This document shows, in pieces, positions 18,975 to 29,978 of a stretch of 64,000 nt of DNA. The position numbers were made by a program, and so were the translations under genes. A model generated the notes under the pieces. That model saw only the letters and a list, made by a program, of their open reading frames with translations. It did no database searches and was not told where the DNA came from. Every line of letters begins with the position of its first letter. The first letter of the stretch is position 1. This DNA comes from Reyranella soli (lineage in GTDB: Bacteria; Pseudomonadota; Alphaproteobacteria; Reyranellales; Reyranellaceae): the NCBI RefSeq assembly GCF_007992495.1, contig NZ_BKAJ01000072.1, positions 1 through 64,000 on the forward strand. Direction: 5' to 3'.

Positions 18975-20102
18975 CTAACCCTTCACGTCGAAGCGCCGGC
19001 GCGCCAGCATCGCCTCGTCGACCGCGAGGCCAAGCCCTGGCCCCTCCGGCACGACCAGACATCCGCCATCGGGCTTGGGCGCATTGACGAACGTGTCGGC
19101 GGCGCGCGCCCAGCCGTCGGCGAGCTCGGCGGGCTTGGTCGCCTGCATGACGGTCGAGAGCACGTGCAGGTTGGCGGCATTGCCGATCGCAGGCTGGGTC
19201 TGATGCGGCACGAACTCGACACCATGGGCGTGGCAGAGGGCGGCGCACTGCATCAGGCCGGTCACGCCCCCCATCTTCACGATGTCCGGCTGGACCATCC
19301 GCACACCGCATTCGATCAAGGTCGCCACCGACTGCAGCGTATAGGACTGCTCGCCGGCCGACACCGTGATATCCAGCCGCTGCGCGACCTCGCCCATCGC
19401 CTTGGGATGGTAGTACTCGACGGGCTCCTCGAACCAGATGAAGCCCAGCTCCTCGAGCACCCGGCCCACCCTGATCGCGGCGCCGACCGAGTAGCGGTTG
19501 TTGGCGTCGAACGCCAAGGGGAAGCCGTCGCCTACCAGCTTGCGCACGGCGCGGGCCTTGGCGATGTCACCCGCGATGTCGCGATCGATCTCGCCACGCG
19601 CGCCATCCCAGCGGATCTTGATCGCCGACGGCTGCTCCGCCTTGAACCGCGCCTCGACCGTTCTCAGCATGCCGTCGACGTCGCGGTTGGCGTTGCCTCC
19701 GATCGACGCATAGAACGGGATGCGCGTGCGCCATGCTCCACCAAGCAGCTTGTAGATCGGCTGCCCGAACGCCTTTCCCTTCAGGTCCCACAGGGCAATG
19801 TCGACCGCCGCCAGGGCGCCCGTCACGATGCCGTCGGGACCGAGCTTGATCAGCTTGTGCAGCAGGCGATCCAGGGTGACGGCATGGTCGAGCACATCGG
19901 CGCCGATCAACGCCGGCGCCATGTCGCGGGCGATGACCTGCAGCGAGGCCACTCCGTTCTGCATGGGCGAGGCCTCGCCAAGGCCGACCAGTCCGTCGGC
20001 GTGGATGGCGACGACGGCGGTCGCCGCGCTGGTGGCGGCCTCGAGGGGCTGCGAGACATCGCCCCAGCGCACCAGAAACGTTTCGACCTTGGTGATCTTC
20101 AT
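18975..20102 (-). CDS. Mandelate racemase/muconate lactonizing enzyme family protein (enolase superfamily)
   Basis: This 375-residue protein has the enolase-superfamily capping domain and TIM barrel. The barrel shows SAIKIRWDG (KxR at strand 2), metal ligands in AFDANNRY (Asp), FEEPVEYY (Glu) and SAGEQ (Glu), then [10 protein letters not shown] and [11 protein letters not shown], the latter offering an Asp and a His for a mandelate-racemase-type dyad. Members are sugar-acid dehydratases or racemases. The start ATG 20102 overlaps the stop of the transporter ATPase gene as ATGA, so it is coupled to the transporter. This suggests that its substrate is what the transporter imports. The exact substrate cannot be read from sequence. 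Confidence 0.9.
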   Translation of the reverse strand: MKITKVETFLVRWGDVSQPLEAATSAATAVVAIHADGLVGLGEASPMQNGVASLQVIARDMAPALIGADVLDHAVTLDRLLHKLIKLGPDGIVTGALAAVDIALWDLKGKAFGQPIYKLLGGAWRTRIPFYASIGGNANRDVDGMLRTVEARFKAEQPSAIKIRWDGARGEIDRDIAGDIAKARAVRKLVGDGFPLAFDANNRYSVGAAIRVGRVLEELGFIWFEEPVEYYHPKAMGEVAQRLDITVSAGEQSYTLQSVATLIECGVRMVQPDIVKMGGVTGLMQCAALCHAHGVEFVPHQTQPAIGNAANLHVLSTVMQATKPAELADGWARAADTFVNAPKPDGGCLVVPEGPGLGLAVDEAMLARRRFDVKG

Positions 20103-21108
20103 GAGGACCTTCCGCGTTGATTTGGGCCGAGAGGATTGGGTTGGGCGAAATGGCAGGCAGCAGAATGGCCTGAGGCGACCGCTCCGAGCGGCGGCCGCTC
20201 GCGCGCGCAGACCTCCTGGGCGATCGGACAACGCGTGCGGAAGCTGCAGCCCGAGGGGATCGCCGACGGGCTGGGAACGTCACCCGACAGAACGATGCGT
20301 TTCTGCGAACGGCCCGGCCGCGCCTCGGGAGCCGCCGACAACAGCGCCTGGGTATAGGGATGATGCGGCGCCCGGAAAACCTCAGCCTTCGGACCGATCT
20401 CGACGATGCGCCCGAGATACATCACCGCCACGCGGTCGGCGATGTGACGCACGACGGCGAGGTCGTGGCTGATGAACAGATAGGAGAGCCGCCGCTGCTT
20501 CTGCAGGTCCTGCATGAGATTGATGATCTGCGCCTGGACCGAGACGTCGAGCGCCGACACGGGCTCGTCGGCCACGATCAGGCTGGGCCCGAGCGCGATC
20601 GCCCGGGCGATGCCGACGCGCTGCCTCTGCCCGCCGGAGAACTGATGGGGAAAGCGGCCCATGACCGAAGGCGACAGGCCGACGCTGTCCAGCAGCTCGG
20701 CGACCACCTCGCGGCGGTGCGCCGGCGAACGGATCAGGCCGTTGGCGTCGAGCGGTTCGGCAACGGTCTGCAGGATGGTCCGCCGTGGACTGAGCGAGCT
20801 GCGCGGATCCTGGAACACCATCTGCATGCGCCGGCGCGCCTGGCGCAGCTCGCTGGCCGAAGCGTCGGTGATGTCCTTGCCCTCGAAGACGACGCGGCCC
20901 GCCGAAGGCTCGATCAGGCGCATGATCAGGCGGCCGGTCGTCGACTTGCCGCAGCCCGACTCGCCTACCAGCGCCAGGGTTTCGGACGGGGCAATCTCCA
21001 TCGACAGGTCGTCGACGGCCCGCACCACCGATTTCCCGCCGCCGAACGCGCTCCAGCGGCTGCGCGCCGCGAAGTGCTTGGCCAGTCCCTCGGTGCTGAG
21101 CAGAGCCG

Positions 21109-21112
<4 letters not shown>
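20099..21112 (-). CDS. Dipeptide/oligopeptide-type ABC transporter ATP-binding protein (DppF-like)
   Basis: About 337 residues. Walker A is GESGCGKST, the signature is [15 protein letters not shown], and Walker B is [18 protein letters not shown]. The C-terminal Cys-containing oligopeptide-transporter domain ([16 protein letters not shown]) is present. Start 21112 overlaps the stop of the paired ATPase as ATGA. Such transporters import peptides, but also nickel, opines, oligosaccharides or sugar acids. Here the coupled downstream enolase-superfamily gene argues for a non-peptide carbon source. Confidence 0.93.
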
Positions 21113-22085
<973 letters not shown>

Positions 22086-22089
<4 letters not shown>

Positions 22090-22967
22090 TCGTCCCGCAC
22101 TTCCGGATCGAGGATGTCGCGCACGGCGTCGCCCAGCATGTTGAAGGCGAGCACCGTCACCGTGATGGCGAGGCCCGCGGCGACGATCGGCCAGGGCGAG
22201 CCGAAGAGATTGCCGAGCCCGTCGCGGATGATGTTGCCCCAGCTCGCCTTGGGCGGCTGGGTGCCCAGGCCGAGGAAGCTCAGCGTCGCCTCGAGCCGCA
22301 CCGCCGTCGCCACCCACAGCGTCAGCACCACGACGATCGAGCCCGCGATGTTGGGCAGGATGTGATGCAGCATGATCGCGGGCGTTCGCATGCCGCTGGC
22401 AATCGCGGCCTCGATGAAGGCCTCGGACCGGATGGCCATCGTCGAGGCCCGCGCGATTCGGGCAAAGCGCGGCGCGAAAGCGACGGTCAGCACCACCACC
22501 ATGTTCCAGAAGCCCGCGCCCAGGGCCGCCGCGATCAGGATGCCCAGCAGCAGGGCCGGGAAAGCGAGGAAGATGTCGAGGAACCGGCCGATGATGCGGT
22601 CGGTCCAGCCGCCGAAATATCCCGCCGTGACGCCGAACAGCGTGCCGATGACGGCGGCAATCACCGGGGCTGTCACACCGAGCAGCAGCGACGTGCGCGC
22701 GCCGTAGATGATGCGGGACAGCACGTCGCGACCGAACTGGTCGGTCCCGAGCCAGTGTTCCGCCGACGGCGGCAGGTTGATGCTCAAAAGGCTCTGCGCG
22801 ATCGGATCGTAGGGCGCGATCTCGGGCGCGAACACCGCGACCAGGACGATGGCGACCAGCACGACGAAGAAGGACAGCGAAACCCGGTCGCGCGCGATGC
22901 TGATGGCGATCTGTGCCAGCACGCCTCGCTCGGGGGCGACCGCCAAGGTTTCCGCGGTTGGGGTCAT
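22086..22967 (-). CDS. Dipeptide/oligopeptide-type ABC transporter permease (DppC-like)
   Basis: About 293 residues with the N-terminal OppC-type cytoplasmic and first membrane segment (SLSFFVVLVAIVLVAVFAPEIA), the HWLGTDQFGRDVLSRIIYGAR motif, and the EAA loop region (EAFIEAAIASGMRTPAIMLHHILPN) that contacts the ATPases. FLGLGTQPPKASWGNIIRDG is the conserved C-terminal segment. The start ATG 22967 overlaps the DppB-like stop as ATGA. Longer frames upstream are out-of-frame readings of the neighbour. Confidence 0.93.
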
Positions 22968-23902
22968 CGCACTGCCCCCACCCGCGGGTCGATGAAGACG
23001 TACAGCACGTCCATCACGAGGTTCACGACCACGACGAACATGGCGAAGACGACGATACCGGCCTGGATCACCGGGTAGTCGCGCGTCTCGATGCCGGTGA
23101 TCAGCATGCTGCCGATGCCGGGCCGTCCGAAGATGAACTCGATGGCGACCGATCCCGACAGCGTCGACAGGATGCTGAGCCCGAGCCCGGTGACCACCGG
23201 CAGGAGGGCATTCCTGAGGGCATGGCGGTAGATGACGCGCGGTTCGCGGCCGCCCTTGGCGCGCGCGGTGCGGACGAAGTCCTTGTTCAGGACCTCCAGC
23301 AGCGAGGAGCGCGTGAGACGGCTCACGAAAGCCGCCTTGATGAAGGCGAGCGCGATCGCCGGCAGGAACACGTGGTACATCCGGTCGGCGAAGCCCTGCC
23401 CGCCGCCGTTGATGGGAAACCAGCCGAGGTTCAGCGAGAACGTGATCAGGAGCAGCGCGCCGAGATAGAAATCGGGGATGGCGAAGCCCGCCAGCGAGAA
23501 CAGCCGCGTCACGTAGTCGGTTGTCTTGCCCCGGTGCGTCGCCGCCACAACGCCCAGCGGAATGGCAGCGATCGTGCCCAGCAGCGTCGAGACGATCGTG
23601 AGCTCGATCGTGTAGGGCAGGTTCAGCCCGACCATCGCCGCCACCGACTGGGAATTCACGAACGACTTGCCGAAGTCGAAGGTGAGCGCGTTCCACAGGA
23701 AGCGCAGGTACTGCTGCCACAGCGGGACATCGAGCCCGAGGCGGGCGCGCATCGCCTCGATCTGCGCCGGTGTCGCATGGTCGCCCAGCAGGGTGACCGC
23801 GGGGTCGCCCGGCAACAGACGCATCGCCACGAACACCAGTGTCAGCACCAGGAACATCGTCGGGATCGCGTCGAGCACGCGGGAGGCCACCAGGCGCCAC
23901 AT
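22964..23902 (-). CDS. Dipeptide/oligopeptide-type ABC transporter permease (DppB-like)
   Basis: This 312-residue permease has an N-terminal membrane helix (IPTMFLVLTLVFVAMRLLPGDP, with the conserved PGDP), FLWNALTFDFGKSF, and the EAA loop DFVRTARAKGGREPRVIYRHALRNALLPV. FGRPGIGSMLITGIETRDYPVIQ is the standard family C-terminal block. It heads the coupled set dppB-C-D-F-enolase, in which every junction is an ATGA overlap. It is separated from the receptor gene by about 110 bp containing a palindromic repeat. Confidence 0.93.
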   Translation of the reverse strand: MWRLVASRVLDAIPTMFLVLTLVFVAMRLLPGDPAVTLLGDHATPAQIEAMRARLGLDVPLWQQYLRFLWNALTFDFGKSFVNSQSVAAMVGLNLPYTIELTIVSTLLGTIAAIPLGVVAATHRGKTTDYVTRLFSLAGFAIPDFYLGALLLITFSLNLGWFPINGGGQGFADRMYHVFLPAIALAFIKAAFVSRLTRSSLLEVLNKDFVRTARAKGGREPRVIYRHALRNALLPVVTGLGLSILSTLSGSVAIEFIFGRPGIGSMLITGIETRDYPVIQAGIVVFAMFVVVVNLVMDVLYVFIDPRVGAVR

Positions 23903-23910
23903 TACAGGTT

Positions 23911-23977
23911 GTCACCCCGAGCGCAGCGAGGGGCCTTTAGAGGCACAGGAAGGGTCCCTCGCTTCGCTCGGGATGAC
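23911..23977. repeat. Palindromic intergenic repeat between dppA-like and dppB-like genes
   Basis: GTCACCCCGAGC, spacer, GCGAGGGGCCTTT on the left, then AGGGTCCCTCGC, spacer, GCTCGGGATGAC on the right. The arms pair with a few mismatches or wobbles. It starts 8 bp upstream of the DppB-like ATG and could set the receptor-to-permease transcript ratio. Confidence 0.85.
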
Positions 23978-24011
23978 AGCGAGGCTGCGTCACGCAACTC
24001 GACTCCCATTC

Positions 24012-25616
24012 CTAGGCCTTCACGACCCGGGCACGCTTCAGCGGCCAGTACGCGTAGCCCGAGCGGACCTTGTAGCCGAGGTCGATTCGCGGATTGCGGA
24101 CGATGACGTAGGACAGCGAGCCCAGCGAGATCACCGGCAGGTCGCGCAGGATCTGGATCTCCATCTGCTGCACCGACTTCACGATGGCGTCGAAGCTCGG
24201 CTCGTTGTCCAACGCCTCCAGCATGCCGTCGATGCCGGGCATGACCGCGCCATAGTGGCTGAAGTTGATGCCGCCCGTGCCGTCCGCCTTGACCTCGGAC
24301 TCCTTGGCAAGCTGGTCGATGAAGATCTGCGCCAGCGTCGGCGGATAGCTCGACGAGAACATCACCAGCGTATTGAGGTTCTTGCGGTTGTTCAGGTGAT
24401 AGGTCGTGTGGTCGATCATGGACATGTCCATGTTCATGCCGACCTTGCGCAGTTGCTCCTGCACGATGAGCATGTTCGAGCTGTAGTCCTCGCGCGTGCT
24501 CATGTAGTTGGCGAAGGACAGCCCCGACGCGAATCCAGCCTCGGCCAGAAGCTTCTTGGCGCGATCGGGGTCGTACTTGTAGCGCAGCTCAGCCGGCAGT
24601 TCGGCCTCGGTCACGGCGCCCGCATAAGTGGGCGCCATCAGGCCCACCATCGGCTTGCCCATCGGGGCGAGGCTCTTGGCGATCGCTTCCTTGTCGATGG
24701 CATAGCGCACGGCCTGGCGAACGCGGAGGTCGTCGAACGGCTTGCGCGTCATGTTCATGTGCAGCGTGTTGATGCTGCCGGGCGCCGTCATGTCGAACTG
24801 CAGGTCCTTCTTGCGCGCCTGGATCGAGGGGATCCAGCCCGGCGCCCGCACGCCCTCGATCATGTCGACCTTGCCCGCGAGCAGTGCCAGCGTGCGCGCG
24901 GTCGTGTCGAGGATGTAGGAGAAGCGCAGCTCCGGTACGCCCGGCGGGCTTTCCCAGTGCTGGGCGAAGGCCTTCAGGAACACGCCGTTCGCGGGATCGA
25001 TGCGATCGAACTCATAGGCGCCGGTGCCGATCGGGTTCATGGCATGCTTGTCGCCACGCTCGGTCGAGGCCTTGCGCGAGACGATGCAGCCGCCGCGGGT
25101 ATAGAGGATGCTGCCGCAGAACAGCGGATCCGGCCGCTTGAGCTTGAAAACGACGGTGCTAGGGCCTTCCGCGGTGATGCTTTCCAGGGTGCCGGCGTAC
25201 AAAGGCTGGCGATCAACCGGCCGCTTGGGATCGAGCAGGCGTTCGAAGGTGAACTTGACGTCGTCCGACGTCATCTCGCCGTAGCCGCCGTGGAACTGAA
25301 CGCCCTTGCGCAGCTGGAACGTCCAGGTGCGCCCGTCGGCCGAACTGGTCCAGCTCTCCGCCAGCGAGGGCTTGAAGTCGCCCGGGGTCACCGCGAAGGT
25401 CCCGTCCTCGGGCCGCACCAGGGTGTCGAAGATCTGCATATTCACCCAGTTGTCGGCCCCCTGGACGACGACTGCCGGCTCGAGCGAATTGGCGCTGCGC
25501 GCGGCAAGGGCGAAGGTCATGACCCCGGCGTCCTGCGCCTGGGCGCGCGGCAGGAAAGGGCCAGCGGCAGCAGCCGCGATCGAAGCGCCCAGGAATTGTC
25601 GCCTGTTCGGTCTCAT
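24012..25616 (-). CDS. ABC transporter substrate-binding protein, family 5 (DppA-like)
   Basis: About 534 residues. The start ATG 25616 gives a Tat-type signal peptide (RPNRRQFLGASIAAAAAGPF). Family 5 landmarks include SLEPAVVVQGADNW, SLAESWTSSADGRTWTFQLR, VQFHGGYGEMTSDDVKFTFE, NPIGTGAYEF and VRQAVRYAIDKEAI. It is the receptor for the adjoining permease/ATPase set and the first gene of that operon. An earlier in-frame start at 25691 would bury the twin-arginine motif and is rejected. The ligand is unknown; linkage with the enolase-superfamily enzyme and aldolase suggests an acid sugar or a hydroxy-acid conjugate. Confidence 0.92.
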   Translation of the reverse strand: MRPNRRQFLGASIAAAAAGPFLPRAQAQDAGVMTFALAARSANSLEPAVVVQGADNWVNMQIFDTLVRPEDGTFAVTPGDFKPSLAESWTSSADGRTWTFQLRKGVQFHGGYGEMTSDDVKFTFERLLDPKRPVDRQPLYAGTLESITAEGPSTVVFKLKRPDPLFCGSILYTRGGCIVSRKASTERGDKHAMNPIGTGAYEFDRIDPANGVFLKAFAQHWESPPGVPELRFSYILDTTARTLALLAGKVDMIEGVRAPGWIPSIQARKKDLQFDMTAPGSINTLHMNMTRKPFDDLRVRQAVRYAIDKEAIAKSLAPMGKPMVGLMAPTYAGAVTEAELPAELRYKYDPDRAKKLLAEAGFASGLSFANYMSTREDYSSNMLIVQEQLRKVGMNMDMSMIDHTTYHLNNRKNLNTLVMFSSSYPPTLAQIFIDQLAKESEVKADGTGGINFSHYGAVMPGIDGMLEALDNEPSFDAIVKSVQQMEIQILRDLPVISLGSLSYVIVRNPRIDLGYKVRSGYAYWPLKRARVVKA

Positions 25617-25775
25617 CGTTCCTCCCGTGCCCTTCTCGGTACCGCCGGGAGCACTGCCGCCAAAGGTGTCTGCTTTCCCGATGAGCCGCAACCGCTCTAG
25701 CTGTGAGCTTTCAACGAGGCGCGGCGACGCGACCGCCGGCAGCCATCGAGGCCGCTGGGCAGTCGCGTTCAGGCG

Positions 25776-27596
25776 TCACAATTTCGAAAGGTCCAGCTGC
25801 TGTCGGTCGCCGATCCACATCTTGGCAAGGTCCGCTTCCAGCCGGCTCGCCATATCCGTCTTGCCGCGCGCCTTGTAGAGCTCGGCAAGCCCGTACCATG
25901 ACCAGCCGTTGTTCGGGGCGCGCTTCAGCGCGCGCTGGAATTGTTCCTCCGCGTCCTCGAGTCGGCCGGCCTGCATCAGCGCGACGGCAAGCGACTGCCG
26001 CACCGGGTAGTACCAGTAGGGCGGCTCCATGTAGGGCAAGCCGTCCTGCAGGGCCGCCGCCCGCTCGAACTTCGCGACTGCCTCGGCCTTGTCGGACTGA
26101 CGCTGCGCGATGCGGGCTTCGATCACAGTGCGCGCCAGCGCCAGCACGTCCTGTGCCGGGACACCGGAGGCTTTGAGCAACGTGAAATCCGCGCCCTCGA
26201 GCGCTGCGATCGCATTGGCCTCCGCCTTTGCAGCGGCAACGTCATTCTGCGCCACGTACGCAATGCCGCGTGCGTAGTGCCACATGGCCTTGACGTACGG
26301 AATGGCGTCGCCGGGATCGGGAAGTGCGAGAACGGTCGCGGAAGGGCTGAACAGCGCATGAGCGAAGTAGGGCGCTGCCTTGACGGGTTGCACCAGCGCA
26401 ATGCCGCGCGCGACCTCGTCGGGAATGAGGCCACGCAGCTTCTCGGCTGCCGCGATGACCGTGGGTCCGTCACCCGCCATCTGGGCCGACGCCAGCACGA
26501 AATGGACGTTGTGCGGATAGTACCCGAGACGGTACACGCCCATCGGCGCATTGGTCGCCGCCAGATATTTCTCGTCCACCTCGCTCGCCGTCTTGTTGTC
26601 GGCCAGCGCGTCCAGATAGCGTCCGACCCGATAGTAGATGTGGCTCGGCATATGCACGAGGTGGCCGGAGCCGGGGATGGCCCCTCGCAACCGGTCCGCA
26701 TAGGGCTCGGCGCGCTCCGGCCGATCCGACGCCTCCACCGCGTGGATGTAGTAGTGGATCGCACCAGGATGATTCGGGTCGCGCGCCAGCACGCGTTCGA
26801 GCGTCGGTACGATGGCAACGCTCTGCCGATTTGGCTCCCGGCCGCCGGGCTGCCAGTAATCCCACGGGCTGAGGTCCATCACCGATTCGGCGTAGAGCAC
26901 CGCGACCTCGTTGTCGTCCGGGAACTGCGTCGCGACCTTCTCCATGGCGGCGGCGTAAGCAGCGTCGAGCGGCGCCCGATCCCCTTTGGCCTCCTTGGCG
27001 TAGCGGGTCGAGAGTGCCACAATCAGCGCCTGCTCCCGCGGGCTGGCCTTGGCGGCGAGCGTGCGCGCCTTCTCGGCTGCCGCGAAGGCCGGCGCAACAG
27101 CGTCGTCCTGCATCGGCAGATTGATGTTGGGGCCAAGCACCAGCGCTTCGCCCCAGAAGCACATGGCGCAGGCAGGATCGAGCTTCTGCGCTTTGCGGAA
27201 CGCGCGCTGCGCCTCGCCATGATTGAACGCGTAGGTGAGCCGCAGCCCTTGATCGAAGTAGGTCTGCGCTGCCTCATTTGCGGTCGTGACCTTGTACGTC
27301 ACCCCGCCTAGGCCCTCCCACAGCGGAGGATCCGTGTCGGCGAATGTCCCCGCCGGGGCGGCCGCCTGCATTTCCGCTTTCGGCACTTCTGTTTGTGCCT
27401 GGGCCAAGCGCATCATACCGCCGGGTCCTCCGCCCAACGGCGATCCATGACAGATGGGGAAGTTGGCGCCGAACTGCCGCTGGGTAGCGGCGATACCTGT
27501 ACTGTCCGTCGGAGCCTTGCCAACGGCGAACGGGGCAAACCAGCCCAGCGCAGCACTTGCCACGAGAAGCGACGGAAAGAGATAAATCACCCGCAT
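25776..27596 (-). CDS. Exported tetratricopeptide-repeat protein
   Basis: This 606-residue protein has a signal-type N-terminus (RVIYLFPSLLVASAALGWFA) and a helical-repeat body. TPR-like units are visible at about residues 110-150 (AQTYFDQGLRLTYAFNHGEA; the segment ending CAMCFWGEALVLGPNINLPM) and at the C-terminus (EQFQRALKRAPNNGWSWYGL; LYKARGKTDMASRLEADL). HPGAIHYYIHAVEASDRPERA and the segment around HMPSHIYYRVGRY give His/Tyr-rich conserved patches. Such proteins are widespread and usually annotated only as TPR proteins. It stands alone, 159 bp from the dppA-like gene, and its function is unknown. Confidence 0.85.
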   Translation of the reverse strand: MRVIYLFPSLLVASAALGWFAPFAVGKAPTDSTGIAATQRQFGANFPICHGSPLGGGPGGMMRLAQAQTEVPKAEMQAAAPAGTFADTDPPLWEGLGGVTYKVTTANEAAQTYFDQGLRLTYAFNHGEAQRAFRKAQKLDPACAMCFWGEALVLGPNINLPMQDDAVAPAFAAAEKARTLAAKASPREQALIVALSTRYAKEAKGDRAPLDAAYAAAMEKVATQFPDDNEVAVLYAESVMDLSPWDYWQPGGREPNRQSVAIVPTLERVLARDPNHPGAIHYYIHAVEASDRPERAEPYADRLRGAIPGSGHLVHMPSHIYYRVGRYLDALADNKTASEVDEKYLAATNAPMGVYRLGYYPHNVHFVLASAQMAGDGPTVIAAAEKLRGLIPDEVARGIALVQPVKAAPYFAHALFSPSATVLALPDPGDAIPYVKAMWHYARGIAYVAQNDVAAAKAEANAIAALEGADFTLLKASGVPAQDVLALARTVIEARIAQRQSDKAEAVAKFERAAALQDGLPYMEPPYWYYPVRQSLAVALMQAGRLEDAEEQFQRALKRAPNNGWSWYGLAELYKARGKTDMASRLEADLAKMWIGDRQQLDLSKL

Positions 27597-27999
27597 GGTG
27601 CCCTCCTGTCTGCCGAACGGAGTTCAGGCGGAGCGCGGCACGGTCAGCGGTACGCGACCGCCTAGCGACGGAGGGTACTCCTGGCAATCCGCCACGGCAA
27701 CGAGACGGCGGTCGAATAATGCATTGGGGACGATTCCTCGCCGACGATGTCCTCGTCGCGCGCGTTGTGTTCGACCGGGACAGGCTTACAGAAAGTCCGT
27801 CGCCAAGAGTGCCGAGACGAGTCCCAATGCCAGGACGAAGATCGCCTGGTTCAAAATTCGCAGCGCCGCGTTCGTTCTCCCCGCTTCTTGGGAAAACCAT
27901 AGGCGCAGTACGAAAAGCCTACTGTGTTCAGGATGTGATCAACGTTGCGGCTTTGCGACCGGGGGCTCCGAAAGGCCCGTGCGTTGGGACGCCGCTCGA
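27597..27999. other. Intergenic region of about 400 bp
   Basis: Between the TPR gene and the lysR gene, both on the minus strand. No convincing gene is present. One short minus-strand frame ending at 27786 finishes with a single hydrophobic stretch (NQAIFVLALGLVSALLATDF) and could be a micro-membrane protein. It has no clear ATG start or ribosome site, so I do not call it. Confidence 0.5.
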
Positions 28000-28866
28000 T
28001 CATGCCGTCCAGGCCTCAGCCAGCGCCCGGAACACCGCATCGATGTTGCGGTTGCCCGCATCGGCACGGCGCCGCACCAAGGCGATCTGCCGCGTCGGCC
28101 CGCCGCGACCGAGGGCGAGCGCGCGCACGCCGTGCGCCTCCAGCAGGGCCTTGCGCGGCTGCGGCACGATCGAGACGCCGAGCCCGGCACCGACCATGGC
28201 GACGATTGCATCAATGGAACGCACCTCCATGACGAGGCGCGCCTCGGGAAAGACGCGCCGCACATACTGGGCAGCGATGCGGCCGCCGGTGAGCGCGGTG
28301 TCGTAGCGGATCAAGCCGGCGCGCAGCAGTTCCCGCGGCGACGAAGGCGGCACGCCGGGCGGCAGCAGCATCACGAAGGGCTGGCGCGCGAGGTCGTGCC
28401 AGACCAGACGCGTCGAGCCACCGGACGCGGGCCGTACCAGCACGGCGGCGTCGATGCGGCCCGCCTTCACCGCAGCGATCAACTCGTCGGAGTCAGCAAG
28501 GGAAACTTCTACCCGCAGGTCGGGATGGCGATCGCGCGTCAGGCGCAGAGCCTGCGGCAGGTCGCCGGTCTGCACTGTGGCGATGGCGCCCAGCCGTACC
28601 CGGCCCGACACCCGCGCAGCCGGCCGCGTCCTCAAGCCGTCCAGCCGGCCGGCGACGTCGCGCGCCACCGTCGCAGCTTCGAGCGCAAAGGGCGTCGGCT
28701 TGGCGGTGCGCGCCGAGCGGTCGAACAGGAGCTGGCCGAACCAGGCCTCGAGCTGCTTCACCTGCAGGCTGACGGCGCTCGGCGTGCAGCCGACCTCGTG
28801 CGCGGCAGCGGCGAAACTGCCGCGATCGACGATCGCCACCAGGGTTTTCAGCACGGCGACATTCAT
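28000..28866 (-). CDS. LysR-family transcriptional regulator
   Basis: This 288-residue regulator has an N-terminal winged helix-turn-helix (VDRGSFAAAAHEVGCTPSAVSLQVKQLE spans the motif) and a periplasmic-binding-like effector domain (RVRLGAIATVQTGDLPQALR; GAGLGVSIVPQP). It is divergent from the L-threonine aldolase gene across 74 bp containing an inverted repeat typical of LysR sites. It most likely controls that gene and itself. The serine-rich effector lip and length are normal. Confidence 0.94.
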   Translation of the reverse strand: MNVAVLKTLVAIVDRGSFAAAAHEVGCTPSAVSLQVKQLEAWFGQLLFDRSARTAKPTPFALEAATVARDVAGRLDGLRTRPAARVSGRVRLGAIATVQTGDLPQALRLTRDRHPDLRVEVSLADSDELIAAVKAGRIDAAVLVRPASGGSTRLVWHDLARQPFVMLLPPGVPPSSPRELLRAGLIRYDTALTGGRIAAQYVRRVFPEARLVMEVRSIDAIVAMVGAGLGVSIVPQPRKALLEAHGVRALALGRGGPTRQIALVRRRADAGNRNIDAVFRALAEAWTA

Positions 28867-28872
28867 GAGAGA

Positions 28873-28893
28873 TTCTCACTTTTTATCTGAGAA
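28873..28893. promoter_or_regulatory. Putative LysR operator between lysR and threonine aldolase genes
   Basis: TTCTCA-N9-TGAGAA is a perfect 6-bp inverted repeat with the T-N-A dyad form of LysR boxes. It begins 7 bp upstream of the lysR start codon and 48 bp from the divergent ATG. Its place over the lysR leader fits autorepression with activation of the opposite gene. An AT-rich tract follows at 28894-28912. Confidence 0.55.
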
Positions 28894-28940
28894 CATATCG
28901 ATTTTCTTATCCTAGCGGACGGCTAGCCTCGCGGTCGACC

Positions 28941-29978
28941 ATGCACGACTTCAGAAGCGACACCGTTACCCTGCCCACGCCGGAGATGCGCGCCGCGATC
29001 GCCGCGGCGCGGCTGGGCGATGCAGCACGCGGCGACGATCCGACCGTGGCCGAACTGGAGCGGCTCGCCTGCGCCATGACCGGCAAGGACGACGCGCTGT
29101 TCGTGCCGTCGGGCACCATGGCCAACCTGGCGGCATTGATCGCGCACGGTTGCCGCGGCGGCGAGGTGATCGTCGAGGAGACAGCGCACATCTACAATTC
29201 CGAGGGCGGTGGGCTCTCGGTCCTGGCCGGTGCCGTGCCGCGGCCGGTCAAGGGCAAGCGCGGCATCCTGGCGTCAACCGACGTCGAGCAAGCGATCCGC
29301 GACGGCGGCGACCTCGCGCAGGCGCCGACGCGGCTCATTTGCCTCGAGAACACCCACAACGCCGCGGGCGGCACGGTGACGACGCCCGCGACCATGGCTG
29401 CCATCCATGCCGTGGCGCGGCGGGCCGGCATTGCCGTCCATCTCGATGGCGCGCGGCTGTTCAATGCGGCGGCCTTCGTCGATGTGCCGATCGGCGAGCT
29501 CTGCCGTCATGTCGATTCGCTGTGGTTCGCGCTGTGCAAGGGCCTGGGCGGGCCGGTCGGCGCCATCCTCGCGGGCGACGCGGCGTTCATGCTGAAGGCA
29601 CGGCGTGCTGCGCGCATGCTGGGCGGCGGCATGCGCCAAGCCGGCCTGATCGCGGCACCCGCCATCGTCGCCCTGCAGGACCCCTATCCCGGTCACCGCC
29701 GCGACAACGCGTTGGCGCGGCGGCTGGCCGAGGGCCTCACCGCCCTCTCGCCGGCGCTGATGGATGGCGACGTGCAGACCAACATCGTGAACTGCTTCAT
29801 CGATGACGCGCCCGCGATTACGCGTGCACTCGGCGAACGACACGTGCTGGCGCTGGCCAAGGGGCGCCGGATCCGCTTCGTCACCCACGCTCAGGTCGAC
29901 GAGACCTCGATCGACGCCGCGATCGCAGCGCTCGCCGATGTGCTGGCGATGCACAGCAGGAGGAGCGCGCATGCATAG
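28941..29978 (+). CDS. Low-specificity L-threonine aldolase (PLP-dependent)
   Basis: This 345-residue fold-type I PLP enzyme cleaves L-threonine or allo-threonine, and related beta-hydroxy amino acids, to glycine plus an aldehyde. It opens with DFRSDTVTLPTPEMR, the family signature. Other landmarks are GDDPTVAELE, FVPSGTMANLAALIAHG, EETAHIYNSEGGG (His83 stacks on PLP), HLDGARLFNAA (Asp169) and the Schiff-base lysine Lys200 in FALCKGLGGPVGAIL. It is divergent from a LysR regulator and overlaps by 8 bp a Bug-type receptor gene, so the two probably form one regulated unit. Confidence 0.93.
   Translation: MHDFRSDTVTLPTPEMRAAIAAARLGDAARGDDPTVAELERLACAMTGKDDALFVPSGTMANLAALIAHGCRGGEVIVEETAHIYNSEGGGLSVLAGAVPRPVKGKRGILASTDVEQAIRDGGDLAQAPTRLICLENTHNAAGGTVTTPATMAAIHAVARRAGIAVHLDGARLFNAAAFVDVPIGELCRHVDSLWFALCKGLGGPVGAILAGDAAFMLKARRAARMLGGGMRQAGLIAAPAIVALQDPYPGHRRDNALARRLAEGLTALSPALMDGDVQTNIVNCFIDDAPAITRALGERHVLALAKGRRIRFVTHAQVDETSIDAAIAALADVLAMHSRRSAHA

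Noticed and set aside
27595-28890. Long plus-strand frames opposite lysR
   Set aside because: The minus-strand LysR protein is complete and recognisable. The plus frames have no motifs.
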